DNA from: Natronosporangium hydrolyticum
Lineage (GTDB): Bacteria; Actinomycetota; Actinomycetes; Mycobacteriales; Micromonosporaceae
Direction of reading: 5' to 3'
NCBI RefSeq assembly: GCF_016925615.1
Contig: NZ_CP070499.1
Location: 5,518,001 to 5,582,000 of the forward strand
DNA length: 64,000 nucleotides
The position numbers were made by a program, and so were the translations under genes. Positions 34,376 through 43,174 of the stretch are shown here, in pieces; position 1 is the first letter of the stretch; every line of letters starts with the position of its first letter. The notes below the pieces were generated by a model, which made no database searches, was not told the origin of the DNA, and saw only the letters and a program-made list of their open reading frames with translations.

Positions 34376-35920
34376 TCAGATCTGCCGCCCCGCCGCCGCC
34401 CAGTGCTGCGCCCGCAGCACCCGCTTGAGCACCTTGCCGGCGCCGGAGACCGGCAACGCGTCGGTCGTCTCCAGGCTTCGGGGCAGCTTGTAGGCCGCGA
34501 TCTGCTGCCGGCAGAACTGCTGTAGCTCCGCCAGGGTGGGTGCGGCGCCGGCAGCCGGTACGACCACCGCGTGCACCCGCTCGCCCCACTGCGCATCCGG
34601 TACGCCGATCACCGCGCATGCCGCTACTGCGGGGTGCCGGCTGAGGGCGAACTCCACCTCCGCCGAGTAGACGTTCTCGCCACCGCTGATAATCATGTCT
34701 TTAAGGCGGTCCACCACGAAGACGTATCCCCGATCGTCCATGTATCCGGCGTCGCCGGTGTGCATCCACCCGCCCCGGAGTGCGGCGGCGGTCTCCTCCG
34801 GGCGGTTCCAGTAGCCGCTCATCATGTGCACTCCCCGCGCCACGATCTCGCCGACCGACCCGCGCGGCACCTCCACGTCGTCCGGGTCCACGATCCGGAC
34901 CTCGGAGTGCGGCGCCGGCCGACCAGCCGACCGGCGCAGCGATGGGTCCTCGTGGTCCCGCGGCGTGAGCACCGTCGCTACCGGCGCCAGCTCAGTCATC
35001 CCGTACGCCTGGGCGAAGCGGGCGTTCGGGAACATCGCACCCGCCTGGGCCAACAGCGCCTCCGACATCGGCGAGGTGCCGTAGGTGACCTGCCGCACGC
35101 TCGAGAGGTCGCGGCCGGCCAACTCCGGGCTGTCCACCATCACCTGCAGCATGGTGGGGACCAACAGGACATCGTTGATCCGCTCCCGTTCCAACGCGTC
35201 GAAGATGCCCGCCGGGGTGAAGCTGGCGAGAAACACGTGGGTGGCCCGGTTGATCATGCCGGTCAGCCAGATGAAGATGTCAGCCAGATGGAACATGGGC
35301 GCTACGTGGAGCATCCGGCCGTCGTGACTGCCCCACTCCCCGGTGGCCATGGTCCCGAGCGCGTTGACCAGCACCGCTTGGTGACTGAGCATCACCCCCT
35401 TCGGCAGCCCGGTGGTGCCGCCGGTGTAGAAGATGCCGAAGAGCGCGTCGCCGCCCCGGCGGGCGTCCGGGACCGGGGTGGACTCGGCGACCAACCGCCG
35501 GCCGTCGACCATGCCCTCCGGACAGTCCCCATCTCCGTAGAAGACCACAGTGGCCAGATCCGGACAGCGTTCCCGTAACTGCGGCACGATATCGACGAAG
35601 TGCTCGCCCACCAGCAGCACCCGGCAACCGGACTCGGCCAGCGAGTGACACATCTCGGCCGGGCTCCACCGGTAGTTGACCGGATTGAGCACCGCGTCCG
35701 CCCACGGCACCGCGAGCAGGTAGTCGTGGTAATAGTCGGAGTTCAGGCCCAGCATGGCGACCCGGTCATCGGGCCCGACCCCGAGTTCACGCAGAGCGCT
35801 GGCCAGCCGCGACACTCGGTCGACGGTCTCGGCCACGGTACGAGTCCGGTCACCGTAGACAGTGAGCGGGCGCGTCGGATCCTGTTGTAGAGCTTGGTGA
35901 AGAACCTGGGTGAGATACAT
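34376..35920 (-). CDS. Acyl-CoA synthetase (AMP-binding, FadD-like)
   Basis: A 514-residue adenylate-forming ligase that would activate a carboxylic acid to its CoA thioester. The AMP/P-loop motif is FYTGGTTGLPKGVMLSH, with AYGMTELAP in the middle, GWMHTGDAGYMDDRGY before the hinge, and the C-terminal Lys in SGAGKVLKRVLR. First of a series of same-strand genes that together encode a beta-oxidation cycle. Confidence 0.92.
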   Translation of the reverse strand: MYLTQVLHQALQQDPTRPLTVYGDRTRTVAETVDRVSRLASALRELGVGPDDRVAMLGLNSDYYHDYLLAVPWADAVLNPVNYRWSPAEMCHSLAESGCRVLLVGEHFVDIVPQLRERCPDLATVVFYGDGDCPEGMVDGRRLVAESTPVPDARRGGDALFGIFYTGGTTGLPKGVMLSHQAVLVNALGTMATGEWGSHDGRMLHVAPMFHLADIFIWLTGMINRATHVFLASFTPAGIFDALERERINDVLLVPTMLQVMVDSPELAGRDLSSVRQVTYGTSPMSEALLAQAGAMFPNARFAQAYGMTELAPVATVLTPRDHEDPSLRRSAGRPAPHSEVRIVDPDDVEVPRGSVGEIVARGVHMMSGYWNRPEETAAALRGGWMHTGDAGYMDDRGYVFVVDRLKDMIISGGENVYSAEVEFALSRHPAVAACAVIGVPDAQWGERVHAVVVPAAGAAPTLAELQQFCRQQIAAYKLPRSLETTDALPVSGAGKVLKRVLRAQHWAAAGRQI

Positions 35921-35963
35921 CGCTGCGCTCCTTCACGCATGGTTCCGCCACGCCCCGCAGCCG

Positions 35964-37109
35964 CTACAGGGTGCGGGCGATGATTTCCTTCATAATTTCG
36001 TTGCTGCCGCCGTAGATCTTCGACACTCGCTGGTCGACCCAGCTGTGGGCGATCGGGAACTCCGACATGTAGCCGTAGCCGCCGTGCAGCTGCAGGCAGT
36101 CGTCGAGCACCCGACTCACCCGCTCGGTCGTCCACCATTTCGCCATCGCCGCGGTGGCGGCGTCCAGCTCGCCCCGGACATGGGCGGCGATGCAGTCGTC
36201 GACGAAGGTTCGCGCGACCCGGGCCTCGGTGGCGGCCTCGGCCAACGTGAACCGGGTGTGCTGGAACTCGAAGATGGGCTGGCCGAACGCCTGCCGCTGC
36301 TTGGTGTAGCTGATGGTCTGCGCCAGCGCGGTCTCCATCGCGGCCAGCCCGATCACCGCGACGGTCAGCCGCTCCTGCGGGAGCTGCTGCATCAGCTGGG
36401 GCAAACCCTGGCCGGGGACTCCCCCGAGCACGTTCTCCCGCGGCACCCGGACATCGTCGAAGAACAGCTCGGCGGTGTCCTGGCCGCGCTGGCCGATCTT
36501 CTCCAGCACCCGGCCCCGCCGGAAGCCAGCCCGGTCGGCCTCGACCAGCAGCAGCGACATCCCCGGCGAATCCGCCCCCGAGTCGGTGGTCGCTACCACC
36601 ACGACCAGGTCGGCCTGCGATGCGTTGCTGATGAAGGTCTTGGCACCGGCGATCACGTACTCGTCGCCGTCCAGCGTCGCCCGAGTGCGGATGCCCCGCA
36701 GGTCCGAGCCGGTGCCCGGCTCGGTCATCGCGATCGCGGCGACCACCTCACCGCTGGCCAACTTCGGCAGCCACGCCTGTTTCTGCGTCTCGGTGCCGTA
36801 GTCGAGCAGATAGTGCGCGACCACCACCGAGTGCACCCCGATCCCCCAGGCGTTGTCGCCGACCCGGGCCTGTTCGGCCAACACCACCGCCTCATGGCGG
36901 TAGTCGCCACCACCCCCGCCGTACTGTTCGGGTACCGACAGGCAGAGCAGCCCCACCTGGCCACCCTTGCGCCACAGCTCGCGGTCGACGTGGTGCTGCT
37001 CGCGCCACCGCTGCTGGTGCGGCAGCAGCTCCTCGACACAGAAACGTCGAGCCAACCCGCGCAGGTCCGCGAGTTCTTCATCCATCCAGGGGGACTGGTA
37101 GTCGGTCAT
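35964..37109 (-). CDS. Acyl-CoA dehydrogenase
   Basis: A 381-residue flavoenzyme introducing the alpha-beta double bond. Motifs: AMTEPGTGSDLRGI and AKTFISNASQADL (FAD and substrate binding), the helical LAQTISYTKQRQAFGQPIF, and QLHGGYGYMSEFPIAHSW in the C-terminal domain. The ATG at 37109 is selected since the protein begins there as in relatives (MTDYQSPWMDEELADLRGLA); the upstream open frame is antisense to the SDR gene. Confidence 0.92.
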   Translation of the reverse strand: MTDYQSPWMDEELADLRGLARRFCVEELLPHQQRWREQHHVDRELWRKGGQVGLLCLSVPEQYGGGGGDYRHEAVVLAEQARVGDNAWGIGVHSVVVAHYLLDYGTETQKQAWLPKLASGEVVAAIAMTEPGTGSDLRGIRTRATLDGDEYVIAGAKTFISNASQADLVVVVATTDSGADSPGMSLLLVEADRAGFRRGRVLEKIGQRGQDTAELFFDDVRVPRENVLGGVPGQGLPQLMQQLPQERLTVAVIGLAAMETALAQTISYTKQRQAFGQPIFEFQHTRFTLAEAATEARVARTFVDDCIAAHVRGELDAATAAMAKWWTTERVSRVLDDCLQLHGGYGYMSEFPIAHSWVDQRVSKIYGGSNEIMKEIIARTL

Positions 37110-37126
37110 TACGCCTCCGATTCGGG

Positions 37127-37954
37127 TCACACCATGAACCCGCCGCCACACACGAGGGTCTGGCCGCTGATGTAGTTCGACTCCTGAGTACACAACAGGT
37201 AGACCGCGCCCGCAGCCTCCTCCGCCGTGCCAGCCCGGCCCAACGGGATCATCTGTTGCATCGCCGCAAGCAGCTCCGGGTTGACACCCACCGGCAGCTG
37301 CTTGCCGTCGAGCTCGATAGAGCTGCTCCCGTCCGCCGGCCCCTGGGTCAGCCGCGTGCCGATCAGCCCGAACGCGACCGAGTTTACGGTGACGTTGTAG
37401 CGGCCCCACTCCTTGGCCAGAGTCTTGCTCAGCCCCAGAATCCCGGCCTTCGCCGCCGCGTAGTTGGCCTGCCCGGCGTTGCCTCCCACCCCCGCGATCG
37501 AAGAAACGTTGACCACCTTGCGGCACCGCACCGCGCCCGCCTCCCGCTCGGCTTTCGCCGCCGCCGAGATGACCGGCTGGGCCGCCCGTAGGATCCGGAA
37601 CGGCGCCTTGAGGTGCACGTCGAGGATGGCGTCCCACTGCTCATCGGTCATCTTCTGGATGACGTTGTCCCACACGTAACCGGCGTTGTTCACGATGATG
37701 TCCACCCCGCCGTACTCGTCCACCGCGGTCTGGACAAACCGCGCCGGAAAGTCTTGATCGGTGACGTTGCCGACGCAGGTGGTAGCCGTCCCCCCGGCGG
37801 CGGTCACCGCGGCCAGGGTCTCCTGCGCCGGTGCCGCATCCAGATCGTTGATCACCACCCGGGAGCCCTCGCTGGCGAGTTTCAGGGCGATGGCGCGCCC
37901 GATGCCGCGGCCGGAGCCGGAGACCAGGGCGGTGGTGCCGGTCAGTTTTCCCAT
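37127..37954 (-). CDS. Short-chain dehydrogenase (FabG-like)
   Basis: A 275-residue SDR with cofactor motif GSGRGIG near residue 13, NNAG, and the catalytic SSIAGVGGNAGQANYAAAK (Ser, Tyr-x3-Lys). In context it would oxidise the 3-hydroxyacyl-CoA formed by the MaoC-type hydratase. INDLD after strand 2 indicates NAD preference (inference). 17 nt before the acyl-CoA dehydrogenase gene. Confidence 0.9.
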   Translation of the reverse strand: MGKLTGTTALVSGSGRGIGRAIALKLASEGSRVVINDLDAAPAQETLAAVTAAGGTATTCVGNVTDQDFPARFVQTAVDEYGGVDIIVNNAGYVWDNVIQKMTDEQWDAILDVHLKAPFRILRAAQPVISAAAKAEREAGAVRCRKVVNVSSIAGVGGNAGQANYAAAKAGILGLSKTLAKEWGRYNVTVNSVAFGLIGTRLTQGPADGSSSIELDGKQLPVGVNPELLAAMQQMIPLGRAGTAEEAAGAVYLLCTQESNYISGQTLVCGGGFMV

Positions 37955-37978
37955 CTTCGTCGTACGTCCTTCCGAGCC

Positions 37979-38386
37979 TTAGTCAATGGCGACGGTGGCG
38001 TCGCCGAGAATCGTCGTGGTCCCGTCCGGCAAGCTCACCCGGAGTTCAATCCGGGCCCGCCGTTCACCGGCCTGGTCGTCGATGGCGACCACCTGGCCGG
38101 TGCAGCGCAGCGCGGCGTGCACCGGGGTGATCGCGGCGAACCGGACCCGCATGCTCCGGATCCGCTGCTGCCCCGCCCAGCCAGCCAGCAGCCGACCGAG
38201 ATAGGCCATGCTGAGCATGCCGTGCGCGAACACGTCGGCCATGCCGGCCGCCCGAGCTGCGTCCAGGTCGATGTGGACCGGGTTGTGGTCGCCGGAGCCA
38301 CCGGCGAACAGGGCGAGCGTGGCCCGGGAGATCGGCGGCGGCGAGAGCTCAGGCAGTTCGGCGCCGACGCGCACGTCGAGGCTCAT
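37979..38386 (-). CDS. MaoC-family hydratase subunit
   Basis: A 135-residue single hotdog domain with the catalytic Asp/His motif in FAGGSGDHNPVHID. Such short MaoC proteins usually pair with a second hotdog subunit that lacks the catalytic residues, here the neighbour at 38383-38841, whose gene overlaps by 4 nt. Together they would hydrate enoyl-CoA, as in steroid side-chain ChsH1/ChsH2-type enzymes. Confidence 0.88.
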   Translation of the reverse strand: MSLDVRVGAELPELSPPPISRATLALFAGGSGDHNPVHIDLDAARAAGMADVFAHGMLSMAYLGRLLAGWAGQQRIRSMRVRFAAITPVHAALRCTGQVVAIDDQAGERRARIELRVSLPDGTTTILGDATVAID

Positions 38387-38841
38387 CGCGCCGGCTCCGG
38401 GTTTCGGACCACGATCGTGTCCCGCAGGTCGGCGATTGCGCGGCCATCCAGCCGAACGACGGTGGAGTCCCGCACGATGAAGTCGAGCGCCCCACCCTTC
38501 TTGCTGTACGCGTCGCTGATCCGGCTCCGCATGACCAACCGGTCCCCGGCGTACGCCATGGCGTGGTAGGTGAACTCCTGCTCGCCGTGCAGCACCTCGG
38601 CGAGCCCGACGCCGAGCTCCGCCAGCCAGTCGAACGGGTCGGGCCGTTCATGCCCGACGGCGGTGAAGAAGGTCGGTGGCACCGGCAGATCCGGGTGGCC
38701 GGCGCGCCGGGCCGTGGCCACATCGAGGTAGACCGGGTCAGTCTCGCCGATCGCCCGGCAGAACAAGCGCAGCCGGCCCCGCTCCACCAGCAACTCGGCC
38801 GGTGGCAGCTCCTTGCCGATCACCGATGGGTCGATCGCCAT
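38383..38841 (-). CDS. FAS1-like dehydratase / MaoC N-terminal domain subunit
   Basis: A 152-residue hotdog protein beginning AIDPSVIGKELPPAELLVER, with RLFCRAIGETDPVYLD resembling, but differing from, the catalytic motif of its partner. PVPPTFFTAVG and HGEQEFTYHAMAYAGDRL are typical of the non-catalytic half of two-subunit hydratases. ATGA overlap with the downstream MaoC gene supports a heteromer. Confidence 0.85.
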   Translation of the reverse strand: MAIDPSVIGKELPPAELLVERGRLRLFCRAIGETDPVYLDVATARRAGHPDLPVPPTFFTAVGHERPDPFDWLAELGVGLAEVLHGEQEFTYHAMAYAGDRLVMRSRISDAYSKKGGALDFIVRDSTVVRLDGRAIADLRDTIVVRNPEPAR

Positions 38842-38842
38842 C

Positions 38843-40033
38843 TCAATCCACCTTCCGGTACATCGTCACCACGCACGCCCCACCCAGCCCGATGTTGTGT
38901 TGCAGGGCAACGTTGGCGCCGCTCACCTGCCGGTCGCCGGCCTGCCCGCGCAGTTGCCAAACCAGCTCGGCGCATTGCGCGAGCCCGGTGGCGCCGAGCG
39001 GATGCCCCTTGGCGAGCAGCCCGCCGGACGGGTTGGTGACCACCCGACCGCCGTACGTGTTGTCGCCGTCCTCGACGAACTTCTCTGCCGTCCCCGGCGG
39101 CGTCAGCCCGAGCGATTCGTAGCTGATGATCTCGTTAGCGGTGAAGCAGTCGTGCAGCTCGACGACGGGGATCTCCTCCGGTCCGATCCCGGCCGCTTCG
39201 TAAACCTGGTGCGCCGCCCGGGCGGCCATGTCGTAGCCGACCAGGTTCAGCAGGTCGGGAGGGTCGAAGGTGGTGGGCTGGTCGGTGGTCATGGCCTGGG
39301 CGGCGATCTCCACCCGGGCGTCGAGACCCCGACGCCGGGCGAACTCCGGGCTGCAGATCACGGCGGCGCCCGCACCACAGGTCGGCGGGCAGCACTGCAG
39401 CCGGGTCAACATGCCGAAGATGTGCGGCGAGTCGAGCACCTCCGCCACCGAGACCGGGGTGCGGAACACCGCGTTCGGGTTCTGGGCGGCGTGCCGGCGC
39501 GCCTTGACCGTGATCTGGGCAAAGGTCTCGGGTTTGGTCCCGTACCGCTCGGCGTACGCAAGCCCCGCGCCACCGAAGTAGCGAGCGGCGAGCGGCGCGT
39601 CGCGGTGGTCGGGATACCGCGCGTCGACGACCGCGCTGAACCGGGCGAAAGGCGTGGGTCGGTCGTCCCAGTGAGCACCGAGCGCCCCTGGGCGCATCTG
39701 CTCGAAGCCGACCGCGAGCACGCAGTCGGCGGTGCCGCCGAGCACCGCCTGCCTGGCCAACCACAGCGCCGACGAGCCGGTGGAGCAGTTGTTGTTCACG
39801 TTCACCACCGGCACACCGGTCATGCCGCTGCCATATAGAGCATTCTGCCCGGATGTCGAATCGCCATACACATAGCCGGCATAGACCTGCTCAACATCGG
39901 CCAGATCGACCCGGGCGTCGCGCAGCGCCGCACGGATCGCCACCTCGGTCATCTCGCAATAATCACCGCTCTTGCTGGGTGTTTCGAACTTGGCCAGGCC
40001 AACCCCGGCAACTCGCGGTCGATGCTCCGTCAT
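38843..40033 (-). CDS. SCPx/lipid-transfer-type thiolase
   Basis: A roughly 396-residue thiolase of the SCPx-like class. Nucleophile Cys in NNNCSTGSSALWLAR, the VVELHDCFTANEI segment, GGLLAKGHPLGATGLAQC with catalytic His, and a final GLGGACVVTMYR. It would cleave or condense acyl-CoA. No DUF35 (OB-fold/zinc) partner gene is next to it, unlike many such thiolases. An ATG at 40075 adds 14 residues; the one at 40033 matches relatives better, though neither has a strong ribosome site. Confidence 0.88.
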   Translation of the reverse strand: MTEHRPRVAGVGLAKFETPSKSGDYCEMTEVAIRAALRDARVDLADVEQVYAGYVYGDSTSGQNALYGSGMTGVPVVNVNNNCSTGSSALWLARQAVLGGTADCVLAVGFEQMRPGALGAHWDDRPTPFARFSAVVDARYPDHRDAPLAARYFGGAGLAYAERYGTKPETFAQITVKARRHAAQNPNAVFRTPVSVAEVLDSPHIFGMLTRLQCCPPTCGAGAAVICSPEFARRRGLDARVEIAAQAMTTDQPTTFDPPDLLNLVGYDMAARAAHQVYEAAGIGPEEIPVVELHDCFTANEIISYESLGLTPPGTAEKFVEDGDNTYGGRVVTNPSGGLLAKGHPLGATGLAQCAELVWQLRGQAGDRQVSGANVALQHNIGLGGACVVTMYRKVD

Positions 40034-40068
40034 CCGGCTACCCACTTCCCGCACGTTATGACTTGCGC

Positions 40069-40091
40069 CACTCATCTAGGAGTGATTCACT
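40069..40091. promoter_or_regulatory. Candidate operator in divergent promoter
   Basis: Two overlapping dyads: CACTC-n6-GAGTG at 40069-40084 and AGTGATTCACT at 40081-40091, the latter an 11-nt perfect palindrome. They lie between the thiolase and SMP-30 genes and are the best site here for a TetR-type repressor. The assignment to the tandem TetR protein is a guess. Confidence 0.45.
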
Positions 40092-40145
40092 TAACGTACA
40101 CAACGTCACCCCCGGTGGCAACCAGCTCAAGCGAAGGAGTAGGCG

Positions 40146-41018
40146 ATGAGCACAACGACGGCGACCGTCTTGCTGGAGGGGTTCGGCTACCTGGAAGGCG
40201 CCCGTTGGTACCGCGACGAACTCTGGTGCTCAGACATCCCGACTGGCCGGGTCTACCGGCTCCAGCCGGAGAGCGGCGTCGCCAGGATCGCCACCGAGGT
40301 CGACGCCAAGCCCTCCGGGCTCGGGTTCCGGCCGGACGGGACCCCGCTAGTGGTCACACATGCCGACTCCGCGCTACGCCGGATCACCCCGGACGGCGGC
40401 ACCGAAATCGTGGCATCCCTGAGCGCGGTGGCGGTCGCCGCCAACGACATGTGGGTGGACCCTCAGGGCCGCGCGTACATCACCCAGATCGGCTACGACC
40501 TGTTCAACGGCGGCGAGCCACAGGGCCGACCGGTGGTGATCGTGAGTCCGACCGGCGAGGTCACGGTGGCGGGTAAGGACCTGGTCTGCCCCAACGGAAT
40601 CGGGCTCAGCCCGAGCGGGGACACCCTCTACGTCGCCGAGACGTTCAGCTTCCGGCTCACCGCCTTCGACGTCGACCCGCACGGTCAACTCTCCAACCAG
40701 CGGGTGCTCAAGCAGTTCGACAGCCTGGAGCGGGACGCACTGGACGGGCTCTGCGTCGACTCGGCCGGCGGGATCTGGGTAACCGCCCCCTTCAGCAGCG
40801 AGGTACGCCGGGTGCTGCCGGACGGCACCGTCACCGACACTGTCCGGACCCACACCCCGGGCCACTTCGTGGTCTCCTGCGCGCTCGGCGGCGACGACCT
40901 GCGCACCCTCTACCTCTGCACGGCCGACACCGACCTGGAACGGATGGCGAACAACTTCGACGGCACCGCGAGGATCGAGTCGGTACGCGTCGAAGTGCCG
41001 GGCCTCGCCATCCCGTAA
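40146..41018 (+). CDS. SMP-30/gluconolactonase-like beta-propeller
   Basis: A 290-residue soluble six-bladed propeller of the SMP-30/LRE family: LEGFGYLEGARWYRDELWCSD at the start carries the metal-ligand Glu, followed by CPNGIGLSPSGDTLYVAET (Asn ligand) and LDGLCVDSAGGIWV (Asp). It would hydrolyse a lactone or similar ester. GAAGGAG precedes the ATG. Divergent from the beta-oxidation genes, so possibly part of the same regulon. Confidence 0.88.
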   Translation: MSTTTATVLLEGFGYLEGARWYRDELWCSDIPTGRVYRLQPESGVARIATEVDAKPSGLGFRPDGTPLVVTHADSALRRITPDGGTEIVASLSAVAVAANDMWVDPQGRAYITQIGYDLFNGGEPQGRPVVIVSPTGEVTVAGKDLVCPNGIGLSPSGDTLYVAETFSFRLTAFDVDPHGQLSNQRVLKQFDSLERDALDGLCVDSAGGIWVTAPFSSEVRRVLPDGTVTDTVRTHTPGHFVVSCALGGDDLRTLYLCTADTDLERMANNFDGTARIESVRVEVPGLAIP

Positions 41019-41064
41019 CCCCCGGCCCCCGACCCCCGGGCCCCGGCCCCCGGAATCCGCCGCC

Positions 41065-41119
41065 GATCATGAGCCAATTGGCAGACACGCCGGGCGTGTC
41101 GATCAACTAGCTCATGATC
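41065..41119. repeat. Palindromic repeat family 2, copy B
   Basis: A 55-nt element with GATCATGAGC and GCTCATGATC ends and a perfect inner palindrome GACACGCCGGGCGTGTC. It sits between convergent genes, 30 nt from the alpha/beta hydrolase stop, and is the partner of the copy at 32966-33020. Confidence 0.85.
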
Positions 41120-41149
41120 GGCCCGGCAAAGGGCTGGCTGTGGCTGTGA

Positions 41150-41977
41150 TCAGAGCGCCTCGCGGAGCCGGTCGGCGAACCCGGCCGGATCATCGACGAA
41201 GCCGGTGTGGTCGCCGGGGAAGCTGACCGGCGCCACTGCCAACGCGGTCGCCAGCGCCCGGGAGGTCCGATCACACAGCTGGCCGGCCGAGTCGACCCCG
41301 ATGCCCACCACCACCCGGACCGGTCCCGACCGGAGGGTGTCGAGGTCGGGCCGCCACCGGGTGGTGTGCCGCAGCTCCCGGGCGAACCAGAAGTGCTCGT
41401 CCGCCGCCTGTTGCCGATCCCGGGGAGAGCCGAACGCCGCCTGGAAGACCTCGTCCGGCAGCCAGATTCCGGCCTGGTGGAGGAACATCCGCCAGGCTCC
41501 CGGCACATCCCCGGCGAGGTAGGTAGCGATGATCTGCTCGGTGCGGGCATGGCTCGCCGCCGGATCTTCGAGCAGTTCGTCCAGCGGCGGTTCGTGAGCC
41601 ACCACGGTGTCGACCAGGCCGGGGTGGGACTGCGCCATCGCCAGGGCGGTGACCGCGCCGCCGCTGGACCCGAACACCGCGGCCGGCCCGACGTCGAGGT
41701 GGGTCAACAGCCTCGCCAGATCGTCGGCGCGAAGCTCCGGGGTGGAGTCCTGCGCCGGGTCCGCCACGATGCTGCGGTGGATGCCCCGCGGGTCGGTAGT
41801 CACCACGGTGTGGTCGGCGGCGAGCAGGTCGGCCAGCGGAGCGAACGCCCGGGCGTCCATCGGGGCGCCCACCATCGCCAACAGCGGCCCCTCGCCGCGT
41901 ACCTCATAGTGCAGCGTGGCCCCGGGCACCTCCAGGGTGCTGGTACGGGCCGGGCCGGTGGCCTGGGTGCGGTTCAT
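41150..41977 (-). CDS. Alpha/beta hydrolase
   Basis: A 275-residue hydrolase. Oxyanion region GAPMDARAF, nucleophile elbow FGSSGGAV, acid probably in the VVVGIGVDSAGQL segment, and His in PGDHTGFVDD. It is divergent from an ECF sigma factor gene with 33 nt between starts. Substrate unknown. Confidence 0.88.
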   Translation of the reverse strand: MNRTQATGPARTSTLEVPGATLHYEVRGEGPLLAMVGAPMDARAFAPLADLLAADHTVVTTDPRGIHRSIVADPAQDSTPELRADDLARLLTHLDVGPAAVFGSSGGAVTALAMAQSHPGLVDTVVAHEPPLDELLEDPAASHARTEQIIATYLAGDVPGAWRMFLHQAGIWLPDEVFQAAFGSPRDRQQAADEHFWFARELRHTTRWRPDLDTLRSGPVRVVVGIGVDSAGQLCDRTSRALATALAVAPVSFPGDHTGFVDDPAGFADRLREAL

Positions 41978-42010
41978 CTGTTCCTCCTGGCAGTGTCGGT
42001 TGTCATACTG

Positions 42011-43090
42011 ATGACCGGCGGGGAGGGGGCAGAATCATCGGTGGTGAGCAGACATTCTCTGGAGGCCGGGCCCGAGGCCGCCGCTGACCTGGCCCGGGCG
42101 CAGGCGGGAGACGGCAGCGCGTTCACCCGACTGGTGGGCCCGTTACGGCCAGAGCTGCATGCCCACTGCTACCGGATGCTCGGCTCCGCCCATGACGCCG
42201 ACGATGCGCTGCAGGACGCTCTGCTGCGGGCGTGGCGCGGCCTGGCCGGGTTCGAGGGCCGCAGTTCGCTGCGGTCGTGGCTCTACACCGTCACCACCCG
42301 GGCGTGCCTGGACGCGCTGACGGCCCGGGGCCGGCGGGCGCTGCCGATCGATGTGGGGCCGGCCAGCGACCAGGTGGTGGTGGATGACCGGCCGGCGACC
42401 GAGGTCGCCTGGCTCGGGCCGTACCCGGACATCGCCGATTCTCGGGGCGATGCCACCGGCCCGACCGGCCGGTACGAACAACGAGAAGCGGTCGAGCTGG
42501 CGTTCGTCGCGGCACTGCAGCACCTGCCCGGCAACCAGCGGGCGGCATTACTGCTGGTCGAGGTGCTCGGCTTCACCCCGGCCGAGATCGCCACGATGCT
42601 GCGGACCTCGACGGCCTCGGTAACCAGCGCCCTGCAACGGGCCCGCCGGGTAATCGCGGAGAAGGTGCCCGCCCCGAGCCAGCAGCGGTCGCTCCGGATG
42701 CTCGGGGACGCCCGGCTGCGGGAGGTCGTCACCGCTTTCACCACCGCCCTGGAGCAGGGTGACGTGGCCGGCCTGGCCGGCCTGCTAGCCGACGACGTGA
42801 CCTGGTCGATGCCACCGCTGCCGCATTGGTACGAGGGGGTGGCTGCGGTGGTGGAGTTCGTCCGGGAGGTGCCGATGAGCCGGTGCGGTTCCTGGCGCCA
42901 CCTGCCGACCTGGGCGAACGGGCAGCCTGCGGTCGGCTGTTACCGCCGCACCGACCCCGGCGGGGATTACCAAGCCTGGTCGGTGAATGTGCTTCGGTTC
43001 CGGGGTGACCGGATCGCCGAGGTCGTCTCGTTCATCGGTGCCGAGCACTTCACGCTGCTGGGCCTACCGACCAGCCGACCTGCCGACTAG
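42011..43090 (+). CDS. ECF sigma factor with C-terminal SnoaL-like domain (SigG/SigX5-like)
   Basis: A 359-residue ECF sigma factor. Region 2: CYRMLGSAHDADDALQDALL then RSSLRSWLYTVTTRACLDAL. Region 4: LQHLPGNQRAALLLVEVLGF then AEIATMLRTSTASVTSALQR. Residues about 235-350 form an NTF2/SnoaL-like domain (LLADDVTWSMPPLPHWYEG, VLRFRGDRIAEVVSFIG) that in such sigma factors replaces an external anti-sigma factor. The start may instead be the GTG at 42041 or 42044. It diverges from a hydrolase gene. Confidence 0.87.
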   Translation: MTGGEGAESSVVSRHSLEAGPEAAADLARAQAGDGSAFTRLVGPLRPELHAHCYRMLGSAHDADDALQDALLRAWRGLAGFEGRSSLRSWLYTVTTRACLDALTARGRRALPIDVGPASDQVVVDDRPATEVAWLGPYPDIADSRGDATGPTGRYEQREAVELAFVAALQHLPGNQRAALLLVEVLGFTPAEIATMLRTSTASVTSALQRARRVIAEKVPAPSQQRSLRMLGDARLREVVTAFTTALEQGDVAGLAGLLADDVTWSMPPLPHWYEGVAAVVEFVREVPMSRCGSWRHLPTWANGQPAVGCYRRTDPGGDYQAWSVNVLRFRGDRIAEVVSFIGAEHFTLLGLPTSRPAD

Positions 43091-43174
43091 CCGACCTGCC
43101 ACCCTGCACAACTGCGCTCCGCGGGTTCATAGTGGGAAGGAGCGAGCGCAGGGGGATCGCGCAGGGGGCTCTGG

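Noticed and set aside
37110-37637. N-terminal extension of the acyl-CoA dehydrogenase frame
   Set aside because: It overlaps the SDR gene on the same strand in another frame and lacks homology.
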